A stretch of 64,000 nt of DNA from Microbacterium testaceum StLB037. Lineage in GTDB: Bacteria; Actinomycetota; Actinomycetes; Actinomycetales; Microbacteriaceae. Position numbers and translations under genes: made by a program. This document shows positions 42,403 to 51,320 of this stretch, piece after piece; position 1 is the stretch's first letter; each line of letters starts with the position of its first letter. The DNA lies in NCBI RefSeq assembly GCF_900104345.1, contig NZ_FNJN01000002.1, forward strand, positions 62,001-126,000. Direction: 5' to 3'. Under the pieces are notes generated by a model. The model saw only the letters and a list, made by a program, of their open reading frames with translations. It was not told the DNA's origin and made no database searches.

Positions 42403-43196
42403 CAGGCTGCTCCAGAGGTCAGAGACGTCGGCGGACCGGCGTCGGTCCGCGGGGTGAAGGACTCGAACACGCCGTAGCCGATCGCTCTCTCCGAGAAGCC
42501 GTAGCGCGGGCTGCAGGTGGTCATCGTGATGACGCGGTCCGTCGCCTCGATCTGCGGCTGCTGGGGTGTCGGCAGCAGGACGTTCACGCCGTCGGGACGC
42601 ACGTATTCGATGTTGCGGAACCGGTAGGTGTACCACCCGCCCTCGGTCTCGACGACAATGGCATCGCCGATGCGCAACGACGGCAGGTCCGCGAACGGCG
42701 CCCCGTGGCTGCCGCGGTGGCCGGCGATGGCGAAATTGCCCACCTGCCCGGGCATGGCGGAGTCGGGGTAGTGACCGAGACCGATCGGATCGAGGGTGCG
42801 GGACGAGCTGACTCCCCCGGCGACCGGGAAGTGGTAATCAGGGCCGAGGCGCGGGATGTAGACGACGCCGAAGATCTGCGCGTCTTTCGATTGCTCGAGG
42901 GCGGGCGGGTCGGCCGTGGGGGGTGCTGCCGGTTGAGCGGGAGCGGTCGTCGTGGGCAGGGGCGCCGACGGCGGCGGATTGGTGGCCCACTGCTCGCTGA
43001 TCTCTCTGCCCTGATCCTTGAACTGCGCGCCGATGATGGCGTCGCCGATCCAGAGCTGCCAGACGACGAAGAGCAGGACGAGAACGCCCGCGGTGACCAG
43101 CAGATCACCGATGACCCCGATCACGGACACCCGCCGGCGCGGAGCGCGACCGCGCCGTGATCCCCGGCGGGTCTGCGGCTGGTCGATGGTCTGCAC
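42402..43196 (-). CDS. Class E sortase
   Basis: 264-residue membrane-anchored transpeptidase. N-terminal basic segment, one span at about 28-47, a Pro-rich linker, then the sortase barrel with His160 in AGHRGSHG, Cys228 in TMTTCSPRYG and Arg237. Class E enzymes attach LAXTG-type proteins to the cell wall or assemble pili in actinobacteria. GTG 43196 follows TAGACT (43208-43203) by six bases, so a leaderless mRNA is likely. It is divergent from crgA, as in many actinobacterial origin regions. Confidence 0.92.
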   Translation of the reverse strand: MQTIDQPQTRRGSRRGRAPRRRVSVIGVIGDLLVTAGVLVLLFVVWQLWIGDAIIGAQFKDQGREISEQWATNPPPSAPLPTTTAPAQPAAPPTADPPALEQSKDAQIFGVVYIPRLGPDYHFPVAGGVSSSRTLDPIGLGHYPDSAMPGQVGNFAIAGHRGSHGAPFADLPSLRIGDAIVVETEGGWYTYRFRNIEYVRPDGVNVLLPTPQQPQIEATDRVITMTTCSPRYGFSERAIGYGVFESFTPRTDAGPPTSLTSGAA

Positions 43197-43250
43197 GGGG
43201 GCAGTCTAGTTCCGCGGGACCACGCGCACCTGACCGTTAGACTGTCCGGC

Positions 43251-43490
43251 ATGGCTCGAACTGGCAAAGGCGAAGACCCGATCGCTGAGCGCAACGAAGG
43301 CGGATCGGCTCCGAACCCGGTGTGGTTCCTGCCCATCATGATCGGCCTCATGCTCATCGGCCTCGTGTGGGTGTTGGTGTTCTATCTCAGCAACTCGCAG
43401 TTCCCGATCCCCGGCATCGGTCCGTGGAACCTCGTGATCGGCTTCGGCATCGCGTTCATCGGGTTCCTCATGACCACGAAGTGGCGCTGA
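43251..43490 (+). CDS. crgA: Cell division protein CrgA
   Basis: 79 residues with two membrane spans (WFLPIMIGLMLIGLVWVLVFYL and WNLVIGFGIAFIGFLMTT) separated by SNSQFPIPGIGP, the standard CrgA form. CrgA recruits FtsI and other division proteins in mycobacteria and delays septation in Streptomyces. ATG 43251 is seven bases after TAGACT (43238-43243); leaderless likely. Confidence 0.95.
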   Translation: MARTGKGEDPIAERNEGGSAPNPVWFLPIMIGLMLIGLVWVLVFYLSNSQFPIPGIGPWNLVIGFGIAFIGFLMTTKWR

Positions 43491-43517
43491 CTTACACACG
43501 TGTAATTCATCCCCACC

Positions 43518-43538
43518 TGTGGATGGGGCTGTGGATAA
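43518..43538. promoter_or_regulatory. Two adjacent DnaA-box-like 9-mers
   Basis: TGTGGATGG (43518-43526) and the perfect consensus TGTGGATAA (43530-43538), spaced 12 bp, in the 51-bp gap between convergent crgA and rhomboid genes, about 13 kb from oriC. Chance occurrence of one box is plausible; the pair is notable. Confidence 0.35.
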
Positions 43539-43541
43539 CTC

Positions 43542-44468
43542 TCAGACGTAGAACACAGCAGGGATCGCGAGCAGTGCGATCAGGAGCACGCTGAGAACGA
43601 CGAGCAGGACGATCTGTACCCGCTTCTGCGTCGCTGCGCGCGTTCGCGCGTAGATCAGTCCGACGCCGGCGCCGGTGATCAGTCCGCCCAGGTGCGCCTG
43701 CCACGAGATCCCCACCGCGGCGAGCGAGCCGGCGAAGTCGCCCGACCCGATCGCGTTGATGCCGGCGATCGCGAACGGCCACGCGAAGTTGATGGTGATC
43801 AGCACGGCGATGACGCGGATGTCCGCGCCGATGTGGCGTCCGATCACGAGCAGGGCACCGAAGAGCGCGAAGATCGCGCCGGACGCTCCCACGGTCCACA
43901 CCCCGGGGGCGAGGAGCGCGACGGCGACCGAGCCGCCGAGGGCACCGATCAGGTAGAGCGCCAGGAACCGCGCGCGACCGAGGAGCGGCTCGAGGCTGCG
44001 CCCGATGAACCAGAGCGCGAGCATGTTCAGGCCCACGTGGAAGAACCCGCTGTGGACGAGGGCCACGGTGAACAGGCGCCACGGCTCGATGAAACCGGCC
44101 TGCGGCAGCACGTAGAGGCTGTTGAACGCGAGCAGGTTCGACACGACGCCGCCCACGCCCGGGATGAGCCCGATGATGTAGACCAGGCCCGTGACGGCGA
44201 TGATGCCGAGGGTCATCTGCGGTCGGCCGGACGACACGACCGACATGGGCCGAGAGGCCCAGCGGCGCTGAGCCTTCTTCTGCGCGGGGGTCTGCGCGGC
44301 GCGTTGCTGCGCCATGCACTCCGGGCAGATGACGCCGACGGCGGCGGGTGTGCGGCACTCCGAACACACGGTGCGCATGCACCGCTGGCACAGCACGAAG
44401 CTCTGCCGGTCGGGATGCCGGTAACAGAAGTTGTCGCTGTTGCGACGGAACTCCTCAGTCGTGGACAC
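43542..44468 (-). CDS. Rhomboid intramembrane serine protease with B-box-type zinc motif
   Basis: 308 residues. The N-terminus has paired Cys/His residues (FCYRHPDR, LCQRCMRTVCSEC, VICPEC) forming a probable zinc-binding B-box. Six or seven membrane spans follow, with the catalytic Ser196 in TVGASGAIFALFG and His259 in SWQAHLGGLITG, and the HxxxN element FFHVGLNMLALWF. Cuts transmembrane substrates inside the bilayer; substrates unknown. GTG 44468. It lies 18 bp after ppiA in the same direction. Confidence 0.92.
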   Translation of the reverse strand: MSTTEEFRRNSDNFCYRHPDRQSFVLCQRCMRTVCSECRTPAAVGVICPECMAQQRAAQTPAQKKAQRRWASRPMSVVSSGRPQMTLGIIAVTGLVYIIGLIPGVGGVVSNLLAFNSLYVLPQAGFIEPWRLFTVALVHSGFFHVGLNMLALWFIGRSLEPLLGRARFLALYLIGALGGSVAVALLAPGVWTVGASGAIFALFGALLVIGRHIGADIRVIAVLITINFAWPFAIAGINAIGSGDFAGSLAAVGISWQAHLGGLITGAGVGLIYARTRAATQKRVQIVLLVVLSVLLIALLAIPAVFYV

Positions 44469-44486
44469 CCGCCGCCGCCTGAGAGG

Positions 44487-45044
44487 TCAGACCGAGACGA
44501 CGTCGACCGACTGGAGCACGACGGGCTCGATCGGACGGTCGCCCGCGGCGGTGGGGACGGAGGCGATCTTGTCGACGACGGCCTTGGACGCGTCGTCGGC
44601 GACCTCGCCGAAGATCGTGTGCTTGCCCTGGAGCCACGGGGTCGGGTCGGTCGTGATGAAGAACTGCGAGCCGTTGGTGCCCTCGGCCTGGCCGGTGATG
44701 GCGTTGCGGCGCAGACCGGCGTTGGCCATGGCCAGCTTGTAGGGCTGGGTGAAGTCGAGCTCGGGGCTGATCTCGTCGTTGAAGTTGTATCCGGGGCCAC
44801 CGATGCCCTGACCGAGGGGGTCGCCGCCCTGGATCATGAAGTTGGGGATGATGCGGTGGAAGATGACGTCCTTGTACAGAGGACCCTCACCCTTGGCGCC
44901 CGTAGCCGGGTTCGTCCACTCCTGGGTTCCGTCGGAGAGCCCGACGAAGTTACGGACGGTACGCGGAGCGTGGTCTCCGAACAGGTTGACGACGATGTCG
45001 CCGTGGTTGGTGTGCAGGGTCGCGACGGCGGTGTGGTTGGCCAT
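44487..45044 (-). CDS. ppiA: Cyclophilin-type peptidyl-prolyl cis-trans isomerase
   Basis: 185 residues, cytoplasmic (no signal peptide). Conserved active-site segments: VIFHRIIPNFMIQGGDPLGQGIGG, GTNGSQFFITTDPTPWLQGKHTIFG. Catalyses Xaa-Pro isomerisation during folding. The position between crgA and gyrA matches the M. tuberculosis ppiA. ATG 45044, with a purine-rich GAGAGA about 8 nt before it. Confidence 0.94.
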   Translation of the reverse strand: MANHTAVATLHTNHGDIVVNLFGDHAPRTVRNFVGLSDGTQEWTNPATGAKGEGPLYKDVIFHRIIPNFMIQGGDPLGQGIGGPGYNFNDEISPELDFTQPYKLAMANAGLRRNAITGQAEGTNGSQFFITTDPTPWLQGKHTIFGEVADDASKAVVDKIASVPTAAGDRPIEPVVLQSVDVVSV

Positions 45045-45144
45045 GAGTACATTCTCTCAGAGTTATCTGCAAGGGTCGGCGGCGTCAGCGACCCGTTCTG
45101 GCAAGATGAACGAACGTACATCCCATCGACAGGGAGGATGAGCC

Positions 45145-45717
45145 GTGGGCCTCAGCCGCAAGAGCAAGAAGGAACTGCGCAAGCTCCAGAAGCACGCCGC
45201 GAAGGTGTGGGAGTCGCAGCAGGTGCTGCTGGGCGAGAGCGGGAAGGTCGCTCGTGAAGCCGGCCACCAGCTCGGTCGCTTCAGCCGCGAAGACCTCGTC
45301 CCCGCCGTGCAGGACGGGTACAACAAGTACGCCGCTCCGTACGTCGACAAGAGCGTGAAGTACAGCAACCGCTTCCTCAGCCACAAGGTGGTCCCCGCGG
45401 CCGGTGCCGTGGTCGGCGGAGCGATGTCGGTGTGGGACGCCGCGGGCGACACCCGCGACCGTCTCGCCAAGGGTCGCGGCTTCGAGCTCGACACCCACAA
45501 GTACGCCAAGCGTGCCGAGAAGTACGGCAAGCAGGCGTCGAAGCGTCTCGCCAAAAAGCTTCCCTCGCAGCACGACGGCATCGGCGCCGGCGGCGTCATC
45601 GCCATCATCCTGGGCGTGGTCGCCGCTGCCGGCGTCGCGTACGCCGCGTGGCAGACGCTGCGCGCCGACGACGAGCTGTGGGTGGCGGACGACCCGCTGC
45701 GCGCGCCGGACGCGTGA
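45145..45717 (+). CDS. Basic membrane-anchored protein, unknown function
   Basis: 190 residues. Lys/Arg-rich N-terminal half with Tyr/Lys repeats (GYNKYAAPYVDKSVKYSNRF) and a late RAEKYGKQASKRLAKKLP, then one membrane span near residues 148-168 (GGVIAIILGVVAAAGVAYAAW) and an acidic tail. Homologues are sometimes labelled DNA helicase without support, as no ATPase motif is present. GTG 45145 follows AGGGAGG. Its stop overlaps the next start (GTGA). Confidence 0.75.
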   Translation: MGLSRKSKKELRKLQKHAAKVWESQQVLLGESGKVAREAGHQLGRFSREDLVPAVQDGYNKYAAPYVDKSVKYSNRFLSHKVVPAAGAVVGGAMSVWDAAGDTRDRLAKGRGFELDTHKYAKRAEKYGKQASKRLAKKLPSQHDGIGAGGVIAIILGVVAAAGVAYAAWQTLRADDELWVADDPLRAPDA

Positions 45718-46187
45718 GCGATCCCACCATCAGAGTCAGAGAGGCCGCGCGAGAGCGCGGCCTCTCCGTCGATGTGCGCGAGCGTCCCGCGGCGTCGAGC
45801 CTCGACGAGGCGGCCGAGTCGCTCGGCATCCCCTCTGCCTCGATCGTGAAGACGCTGGTCGTCAAGCGTTCGGACGACACCTATCTGTTCGCGCTGGTCC
45901 CGGGCGATCGCGCCATCTCGTGGCCGAAGCTGCGCGCGGTGGTCGGCGTGAACAAGCTGCGCCTGCCCGAGCCCGAGCTGGCCCTCGCCGCGACGGGTTA
46001 TGAACGGGGCACCATCGTTCCGATCGGCAGCTCGACCGACTGGCCCGTGTACGCCGACGAACGCATCGTCGGGTCGCGGATCGCCATGGGCGCGGGAGCG
46101 CACGGATACAGCTTGTTCGTCGACGCGGACGATCTGATCGCCGCCTACGGCGCGACGGTCGCCGACATCACCGCCGAACGCGCCTGA
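45714..46187 (+). CDS. YbaK/ProX-type aminoacyl-tRNA deacylase domain protein
   Basis: 157 residues in the YbaK/EbsC fold: SLDEAAESLGIPSASIVKTLVVK with the conserved Lys, ALVPGDRAISWPKLRAVVG, GYERGTIVPIGSS and IAMGAGAHGYSLFVD. Family members hydrolyse mischarged tRNA such as Cys-tRNA(Pro). GTG 45714 overlaps the upstream stop by four bases, so it is translationally coupled to the basic membrane protein gene. Confidence 0.88.
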   Translation: MSDPTIRVREAARERGLSVDVRERPAASSLDEAAESLGIPSASIVKTLVVKRSDDTYLFALVPGDRAISWPKLRAVVGVNKLRLPEPELALAATGYERGTIVPIGSSTDWPVYADERIVGSRIAMGAGAHGYSLFVDADDLIAAYGATVADITAERA

Positions 46188-46190
46188 GGC

Positions 46191-46622
46191 TCACGAGCCG
46201 AGGATGCCGGCCATCCGCAGAGCCACGTCGACGAGCTGAACCCGCCGGAGCTTGCGGGTCGCGGCGAGGGTGAACCACTCCGCGCGATCGGTCGAACCGT
46301 CCTTCTCGAACCGCAGGCGACCGCCCACGACGCGAGCCCGGTAGACGATCCGGAGCGCGTGCAGAGGGCCTGTGGCGCCGTCGGCGAGCCGCGCCTCGGC
46401 GGGGATGACTCGAGAATGGATGCCGAGCAGCTCGTCGACCACGACACGAAACCCCGTCTCCTCGCGCACCTCCCGGCGCACCGCCTGGGCGGGGTCTTCA
46501 CCGTCCTCGAGGCCGCCGCCCGGCAGGGTCCACGCTCCCCGTCGTCCGTCGATCCAGTGGGCGAGCAGCACGCGGTCGTCCGCGTCGGTCACGACGGCGT
46601 ACGCGGCCACGCGCATGTCCAT
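46191..46622 (-). CDS. NUDIX hydrolase
   Basis: 143 residues. The Nudix box is complete: GGGLEDGEDPAQAVRREV followed by REETGF, with the metal-binding Glu residues. Cleaves nucleoside diphosphates linked to another moiety; the substrate cannot be told from sequence. ATG 46622 is six bases after TAGAGT (46634-46629) and has no ribosome-binding site, so leaderless. Convergent with the YbaK gene, stops 3 bp apart. Confidence 0.9.
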   Translation of the reverse strand: MDMRVAAYAVVTDADDRVLLAHWIDGRRGAWTLPGGGLEDGEDPAQAVRREVREETGFRVVVDELLGIHSRVIPAEARLADGATGPLHALRIVYRARVVGGRLRFEKDGSTDRAEWFTLAATRKLRRVQLVDVALRMAGILGS

Positions 46623-46698
46623 GACCGAACTCTAGCGACGGGTTTCACCCGCGTGTCGGAGTTGACGACGGACGTCCGGGTCGCGCCACGATGGTCCC

Positions 46699-47961
46699 AT
46701 GCGCACTGAGCTCTCTCCGTCGACGCCCGACGTCTCGCGCCGCGACCTCACACTGGATCTCGCCCGCGTCACGGCCGTGTGCTTCGTGGTCGTCGTGCAC
46801 CTGCTCCAGGTGGGCGTCGGTCGGGGTCCCGACGGCGCCATCGTGACCTCGCGACCCGCCGAGATACAGCCGTGGTTCGACACCGCGACCTGGTTCGGGC
46901 AGATCATGCCGCTCTTCTTCGTCGTGGGCGGTTTCGCCTCGGCCGCCGGCTGGGCGACGTGGACGAGTCGGGGTGGCGACGCGCGCGGCTTCATTCGCTC
47001 CCGCGCTCTGCGACTCGCGCAACCGGCGCTTCCGCTGTTCCTCGTCGTCGCGGCCGTCCTCGTGGTCGCCGCCCTCGTCGGAGTGGATCCGTCGCTCGTC
47101 GATGCCGCGGTGGTGGGAGTGGGGATGCCGCTGTGGTTCCTCGCGGCGTACCTGCTCTGCCAGGCCGTGGTTCCGCTCACGACGCACTGGCACGAGGTCG
47201 CGCCCCGCCGCACGGTCGCGATGCTTCTGGTCGCGGTGATCGCGGTCGACGCGCTGCGCTTCGCCTCGGGGGTCCAAGAGCTGGGGTACGTGAACCTGTT
47301 GTTCGTCTGGCCCCTGATCCAGCAGCTGGGCTACTGGTACCGCGACGGATGGTTCGACCACCGTTCGTCGCTGTCTCTTCTCGGTCTCGCGGCCGGCAGT
47401 TACCTCGTCGTCGGTGCCGTCGTGATCTGGGGGCCCTACTCGAACAACATGCTCGCCAACCTCAACCCGCCGACGCTCCCGCTCGTGCTGTTCGGGCTCG
47501 CGCAGGCCTGCCTGCTGCGTCTGGCCAAGCCCCTTCTCACCGCCCTGATGCGCACGAAGGCCGCCCAGGCGGTCGTGTTCGTGATCGGCTCCCGGCTGAT
47601 GACGGTGTACCTGTGGCACCTGCCCGTCATCCTCATCGTCTCGGGTGTCGCGCTGCTGATCCCCGGTGCTGCGCCGACCCCGGCGAGCCCGGAGTGGTGG
47701 GCGACCCGCCCGCTCGTCTTCGCCGCGACGGCCGTGGTGCTGTGGCTGCTCTCGCTGGTCCTGGTGCGGTTCGAGGCACTGGGCGAGCTGCCCCCGCCTC
47801 CGGGCGCTGTGGTGCTCGCGATCGCGTGGGTGTGTGCGTTCCTCCCGCCGTTCGCCGTCACGCTGGAGGGCATGAACACGGTGCTGGCGGTATCGGGAGC
47901 CGTGCTCTCCGCGGTATCGGTGATTCTTCTCCGTGCGGGGCGACGACGCGCCGCGGGGTGA
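46699..47961 (+). CDS. Membrane acyltransferase, acyltransferase 3 family
   Basis: 420 residues with about ten spans. DLTLDLARVTAVCFVVVVHLLQ holds the conserved Arg and His of acyltransferase-3 proteins (usual form DxLRxxAixxVvxxH), and SRLMTVYLWHLPVILIVSG contains a second His typical of the family. These enzymes O-acylate sugars, lipids or peptides at the cell surface. ATG 46699; a -10-like CACGAT sits six bases upstream but is not a TAnnnT box. Confidence 0.85.
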   Translation: MRTELSPSTPDVSRRDLTLDLARVTAVCFVVVVHLLQVGVGRGPDGAIVTSRPAEIQPWFDTATWFGQIMPLFFVVGGFASAAGWATWTSRGGDARGFIRSRALRLAQPALPLFLVVAAVLVVAALVGVDPSLVDAAVVGVGMPLWFLAAYLLCQAVVPLTTHWHEVAPRRTVAMLLVAVIAVDALRFASGVQELGYVNLLFVWPLIQQLGYWYRDGWFDHRSSLSLLGLAAGSYLVVGAVVIWGPYSNNMLANLNPPTLPLVLFGLAQACLLRLAKPLLTALMRTKAAQAVVFVIGSRLMTVYLWHLPVILIVSGVALLIPGAAPTPASPEWWATRPLVFAATAVVLWLLSLVLVRFEALGELPPPPGAVVLAIAWVCAFLPPFAVTLEGMNTVLAVSGAVLSAVSVILLRAGRRRAAG

Positions 47962-47976
47962 TCCACGGGGAAAAGG

Positions 47977-48008
47977 CGAAGAGCCGGTCCTGAGGGACCG
48001 GCTCTTCG
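47977..48008. terminator. Bidirectional hairpin terminator
   Basis: Perfect 14-bp stem, CGAAGAGCCGGTCC (47977-47990) with its complement at 47995-48008, and a TGAG loop. Sits 16 bp after the acyltransferase stop and 11 bp after the tRNA-Ala 3' end on the other strand. Confidence 0.85.
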
Positions 48009-48018
48009 TTCTCGAATG

Positions 48019-48091
48019 TGGAGCCTAGGAGATTCGAACTCCTGACATCCTGCTTGCAAAGCAGGCGCTCTACCAGCTGAGCTAAGGCCCC
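48019..48091 (-). tRNA. tRNA-Ala (anticodon TGC)
   Basis: Cloverleaf on the minus strand: acceptor GGGGCCT/AGGCTCC, D arm AGCTCAGCTGGTAGAGC, anticodon stem CCTGC/GCAGG with loop TTTGCAA (anticodon TGC), T arm GGAGTTCGAATCTCC, discriminator A at 48019. CCA is not encoded. Pairs with tRNA-Ile next to gyrA, as in other actinobacteria. Confidence 0.97.
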
Positions 48092-48105
48092 GCGAGGGAA
48101 AGGGG

Positions 48106-48179
48106 TGGGGCTACCAGGACTTGAACCTGGGACCTCTTCATTATCAGTGAAGCGCTCTAACCGCCTGAGCTATAGCCCC
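48106..48179 (-). tRNA. tRNA-Ile (anticodon GAT)
   Basis: Cloverleaf on the minus strand: acceptor GGGGCTA/TAGCCCC, anticodon stem CTTCA/TGAAG with loop CTGATAA (anticodon GAT), T arm CCAGGTTCAAGTCCTGG, discriminator A at 48106. CCA is not encoded. 14 bp separate it from tRNA-Ala, so both probably come from one transcript. Confidence 0.97.
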
Positions 48180-48244
48180 GTCTCGCTGACGTGATGTCAA
48201 CCTCGAAGACTTTACCGGACTCGCGAGGTTTTGACGAATCGGCG

Positions 48245-48646
48245 TCAGTTCGAGGTGAACCCGACGAGAAGGCCACCGGTGACCTTCACCGCCAGGTTGT
48301 AGATACCCGCCATCACGGCGCCGAGCACGGTGACGATGACGAGGTTGAGGATGGCGACGATGGCGGCGAACGCCATCACCTGCGGCAGGCCCACGTACTG
48401 CGACAGGGTCGCCCCACCGTCGGTGAAGCTCGTGAAGAACTCATCGAGCTTCGTCAGCAGCGTCGCCGAGACGACGAGGTAGATGAGGAAGTACGACACG
48501 ACGGTGACGATGGCCAGAGCGACCGCCGCCAGGAACGACAGCTTCACCGCCGACCAGAAGTCGATGTACACCAGACGCAGGCGGACCTGCTTGGCGGGGG
48601 TCTTGTGAGTCGACTTCTTGGCGAGCTTGTCGGCTACCGTGCTCAT
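48245..48646 (-). CDS. DUF3566 membrane protein downstream of gyrA
   Basis: 133 residues. Basic N-terminus, then [18 protein letters not shown] and two spans ([20 protein letters not shown] and [28 protein letters not shown]), the DUF3566 pattern found directly behind gyrA across actinobacteria. Function unknown. ATG 48646 overlaps the gyrA stop (ATGA), so translation is coupled. Confidence 0.9.
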   Translation of the reverse strand: MSTVADKLAKKSTHKTPAKQVRLRLVYIDFWSAVKLSFLAAVALAIVTVVSYFLIYLVVSATLLTKLDEFFTSFTDGGATLSQYVGLPQVMAFAAIVAILNLVIVTVLGAVMAGIYNLAVKVTGGLLVGFTSN

Positions 48647-51273
48647 GCGTCAGTACTTTCCTCGGGGGTCTCGGAAGAGGAGGCGTCGGCCTCATCCGCG
48701 GAAGAAGCGGTGGGCTCCGTGATCGTCTCCGTCGTCTCGGTCAGGTTCCGCTCTGCGTTGCGAGCGATGGCGATGATCCTGTCATCACCTCCGGCTCGTG
48801 CGAACACGACACCCATGGTGTCGCGCCCCTTGGCGGGGACCTCGGCCACGGCAGAGCGTACCACCTTGCCGCTGGCAAGAACCACGAGGACCTCGTCGCC
48901 CTCCGACACCATCATTCCGCCCGCGAGCACGCCGCGGTCGTCGGTCAGACGGGCCACCTTGATGCCCAGACCGCCGCGATTCTGCATCCGGTATTCGGTG
49001 ACGGCGGTGCGCTTGGCATAGCCTCCCTCGGTCACGACGAACACGAACTCGTCGTCCTTGGCGACGGATGCCGAGAGCAGGCTGTCGCCCTCACGGAAGT
49101 CCATGCCCTTCACGCCCGACGTCGACCGGCCCATGGGGCGCAACGCGCTGTCGGTGGCGGAGAAGCGCAGCGACTGCCCCAGGCGGCTGATCAGGAGGAT
49201 GTCGTCGCCCTCGTCGACCAGCATTGCGCTGACCAGCTCGTCGGCACCGCCCTGCTCGGCGTCGTCGGTGTCGTCCGCGACCTGGCCGCGGAGCTTGATG
49301 GCGATGACGCCGCCCTGGCGGTTCGTGTCGTACTCGTCGAGACGGGTCTTCTTGACCAGACCGTTGCGGGTGGCGAGCACGAGGTACGTGGCGACGCTGT
49401 AGTCGCGGATGTCGAGGATCTGCGCGATCTCTTCGTCGGGCTGCAGCGCGAGCAGGTTCGCGACGTGCTGGCCCTTCGCATCGCGCCCGGCCTCGGGGAC
49501 CTCGTACGCCTTGGAGCGGTACACGCGGCCTTTGTTCGTGAAGAACAGCAGCCAGTGGTGGGTCGTGGTGACGAAGAAGTGCTCGACCACGTCGTCGGCG
49601 CGCAGCTGCGCACCCTTCACGCCCTTGCCGCCGCGGTGCTGCGAGCGGTAGTTGTCGCTGCGCGTGCGCTTGATGTAGCCGTCGCGGGTGACGGTGACGA
49701 CCATCTCTTCTTCGGCGATGAGGTCTTCGATCGAGACGTCGCCGTCGAACCCGTGCAGGATCTCGGTGCGACGGTCGTCGCCGAAGCGATCGACGATCGC
49801 CGTGAGCTCGTCGCGGATGATGGTGCGCTGGCGGGAGGGAGTGGCGAGGATGTCGTTGTAGTCCGCGATGCGGGCTTCGAGCTCGGTCGCCTCGTCGACG
49901 ATCTTCTGGCGCTCGAGGGCGGCGAGACGACGCAGCTGCATGTCGAGGATCGCCTGCGCCTGGATGTCGTCGATGTCGAGGAGCTTCTGCAGCCCCTCGT
50001 TGGCATCCTGAGCAGTCGGCGAGCGACGGATGAGCGCGATGACCTCGTCGAGCGCGTCGAGCGCCTTGAGGTAGCCGCGCAGGATGTGCATGCGCTCTTC
50101 GGCCTTGCGCAGGCGGTAACGCGTGCGGCGGACGATGACCTCGACCTGGTGGTCGATCCACAGGCTGATGAAGCCGTCGAGCGAGAGCGTGCGCGGCACG
50201 CCGTCGACGATCGCCAGCATGTTGGCGCCGAAGTTCTCCTGCAGCTGGGTGTGCTTGTAGAGGTTGTTCAGCACGACCTTCGCGACCGCATCGCGCTTGA
50301 GCACGACGACGAGGCGCTGGCCGGTACGACCCGAGCTCTCGTCGCGGATGTCGGCGACGCCCGTGATCTTGCCCTCGCGGGCGAGGTCGCCGATCTTGAC
50401 GGCGACGTTGTCGGGGTTGACCTGGTATGGCAGCTCGGTGATCACGAGGCACGTGCGGCCCTGGATCTCTTCGATGTTGACCACGGCGCGCATCGTGATC
50501 GAACCGCGCCCGGTGCGGTACGCGTCCTTGATGCCACGAGTACCGAGGATCTGGGCGTGCGTGGGGAAGTCGGGGCCGGGGATGCGCTCCATGAGCGCCT
50601 CGAGCAGTTCCTCGCGCGTGGCATCCGGGTTCTCGAGGGCCCAGAGGGCACCGGCCGCCACCTCGCGCAGGTTGTGCGGCGGGATGTTCGTGGCCATACC
50701 GACGGCGATGCCGACCGAGCCGTTGACCAGCAGGTTCGGGAAGCGCGCCGGCAGGACCGTGGGCTCCTGCGTTTGGCCGTCGTAGTTGTCCTCGAAGTCG
50801 ACGGTCTCTTCTTCGATGTCGCGCACCATCTCGAGCGCGAGGGGGGCCATCTTGGTCTCGGTGTAACGCGGGGCGGCCGCGCCCTGGTTGCCGGGTGAGC
50901 CGAAGTTGCCCTGGCCGAGCGCCAGCGGGTAGCGCAGCGACCACGGCTGCACGAGACGCACGAGGGCGTCGTAGATGGGGGCGTCACCGTGCGGGTGGTA
51001 GTGCCCCATGACCTCGCCGACGACGCGGGCGCACTTCGAGAACGACTTGTCAGGGCGGAAGCCGCCGTCGTACATGCCGTAGATCACACGGCGGTGCACG
51101 GGCTTGAGGCCGTCGCGGACGTCGGGCAGGGCGCGCCCGACGATGACGCTCATCGCGTAGTCGAGGTAGCTCCGCTGCATCTCGAGCTGCAGGTCGACCT
51201 GGTCGATCTTGCCGTGGTTGTGAGCGCCTTCTTCGCGCGCGTCGGCGGGCCCGGGAGTGGTGTCGTCAGCCAT
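48643..51273 (-). CDS. gyrA: DNA gyrase subunit A
   Basis: 876 residues. The breakage-reunion domain carries the DNA-linking Tyr137 in [13 protein letters not shown]; the C-terminal beta-pinwheel begins near 510 and has a GyrA-box variant QHRGGKG. With GyrB it introduces negative supercoils. The quinolone-resistance region reads [15 protein letters not shown]: Ala98 and Pro99 stand where E. coli has Ser83 and Ala84 (M. tuberculosis Ala90 and Ser91), while Asp102 matches E. coli Asp87. The last 60 residues are acidic and Thr/Ser-rich. ATG 51273, 47 bp after gyrB. Confidence 0.97.
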   Translation of the reverse strand: MADDTTPGPADAREEGAHNHGKIDQVDLQLEMQRSYLDYAMSVIVGRALPDVRDGLKPVHRRVIYGMYDGGFRPDKSFSKCARVVGEVMGHYHPHGDAPIYDALVRLVQPWSLRYPLALGQGNFGSPGNQGAAAPRYTETKMAPLALEMVRDIEEETVDFEDNYDGQTQEPTVLPARFPNLLVNGSVGIAVGMATNIPPHNLREVAAGALWALENPDATREELLEALMERIPGPDFPTHAQILGTRGIKDAYRTGRGSITMRAVVNIEEIQGRTCLVITELPYQVNPDNVAVKIGDLAREGKITGVADIRDESSGRTGQRLVVVLKRDAVAKVVLNNLYKHTQLQENFGANMLAIVDGVPRTLSLDGFISLWIDHQVEVIVRRTRYRLRKAEERMHILRGYLKALDALDEVIALIRRSPTAQDANEGLQKLLDIDDIQAQAILDMQLRRLAALERQKIVDEATELEARIADYNDILATPSRQRTIIRDELTAIVDRFGDDRRTEILHGFDGDVSIEDLIAEEEMVVTVTRDGYIKRTRSDNYRSQHRGGKGVKGAQLRADDVVEHFFVTTTHHWLLFFTNKGRVYRSKAYEVPEAGRDAKGQHVANLLALQPDEEIAQILDIRDYSVATYLVLATRNGLVKKTRLDEYDTNRQGGVIAIKLRGQVADDTDDAEQGGADELVSAMLVDEGDDILLISRLGQSLRFSATDSALRPMGRSTSGVKGMDFREGDSLLSASVAKDDEFVFVVTEGGYAKRTAVTEYRMQNRGGLGIKVARLTDDRGVLAGGMMVSEGDEVLVVLASGKVVRSAVAEVPAKGRDTMGVVFARAGGDDRIIAIARNAERNLTETTETITEPTASSADEADASSSETPEESTDA

Positions 51274-51320
51274 GTCTTCTCAGTTTCGTGAATACGTCGG
51301 AGCGAGATCTGTCGTGCGGA

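Noticed and set aside
48196..48235. Hairpin after the DUF3566 gene
   Set aside because: Arms GTCAACCTCG and CGAGGTTTTGAC pair only with a two-base bulge and an 18-nt loop; it may be a terminator but the evidence is poor.
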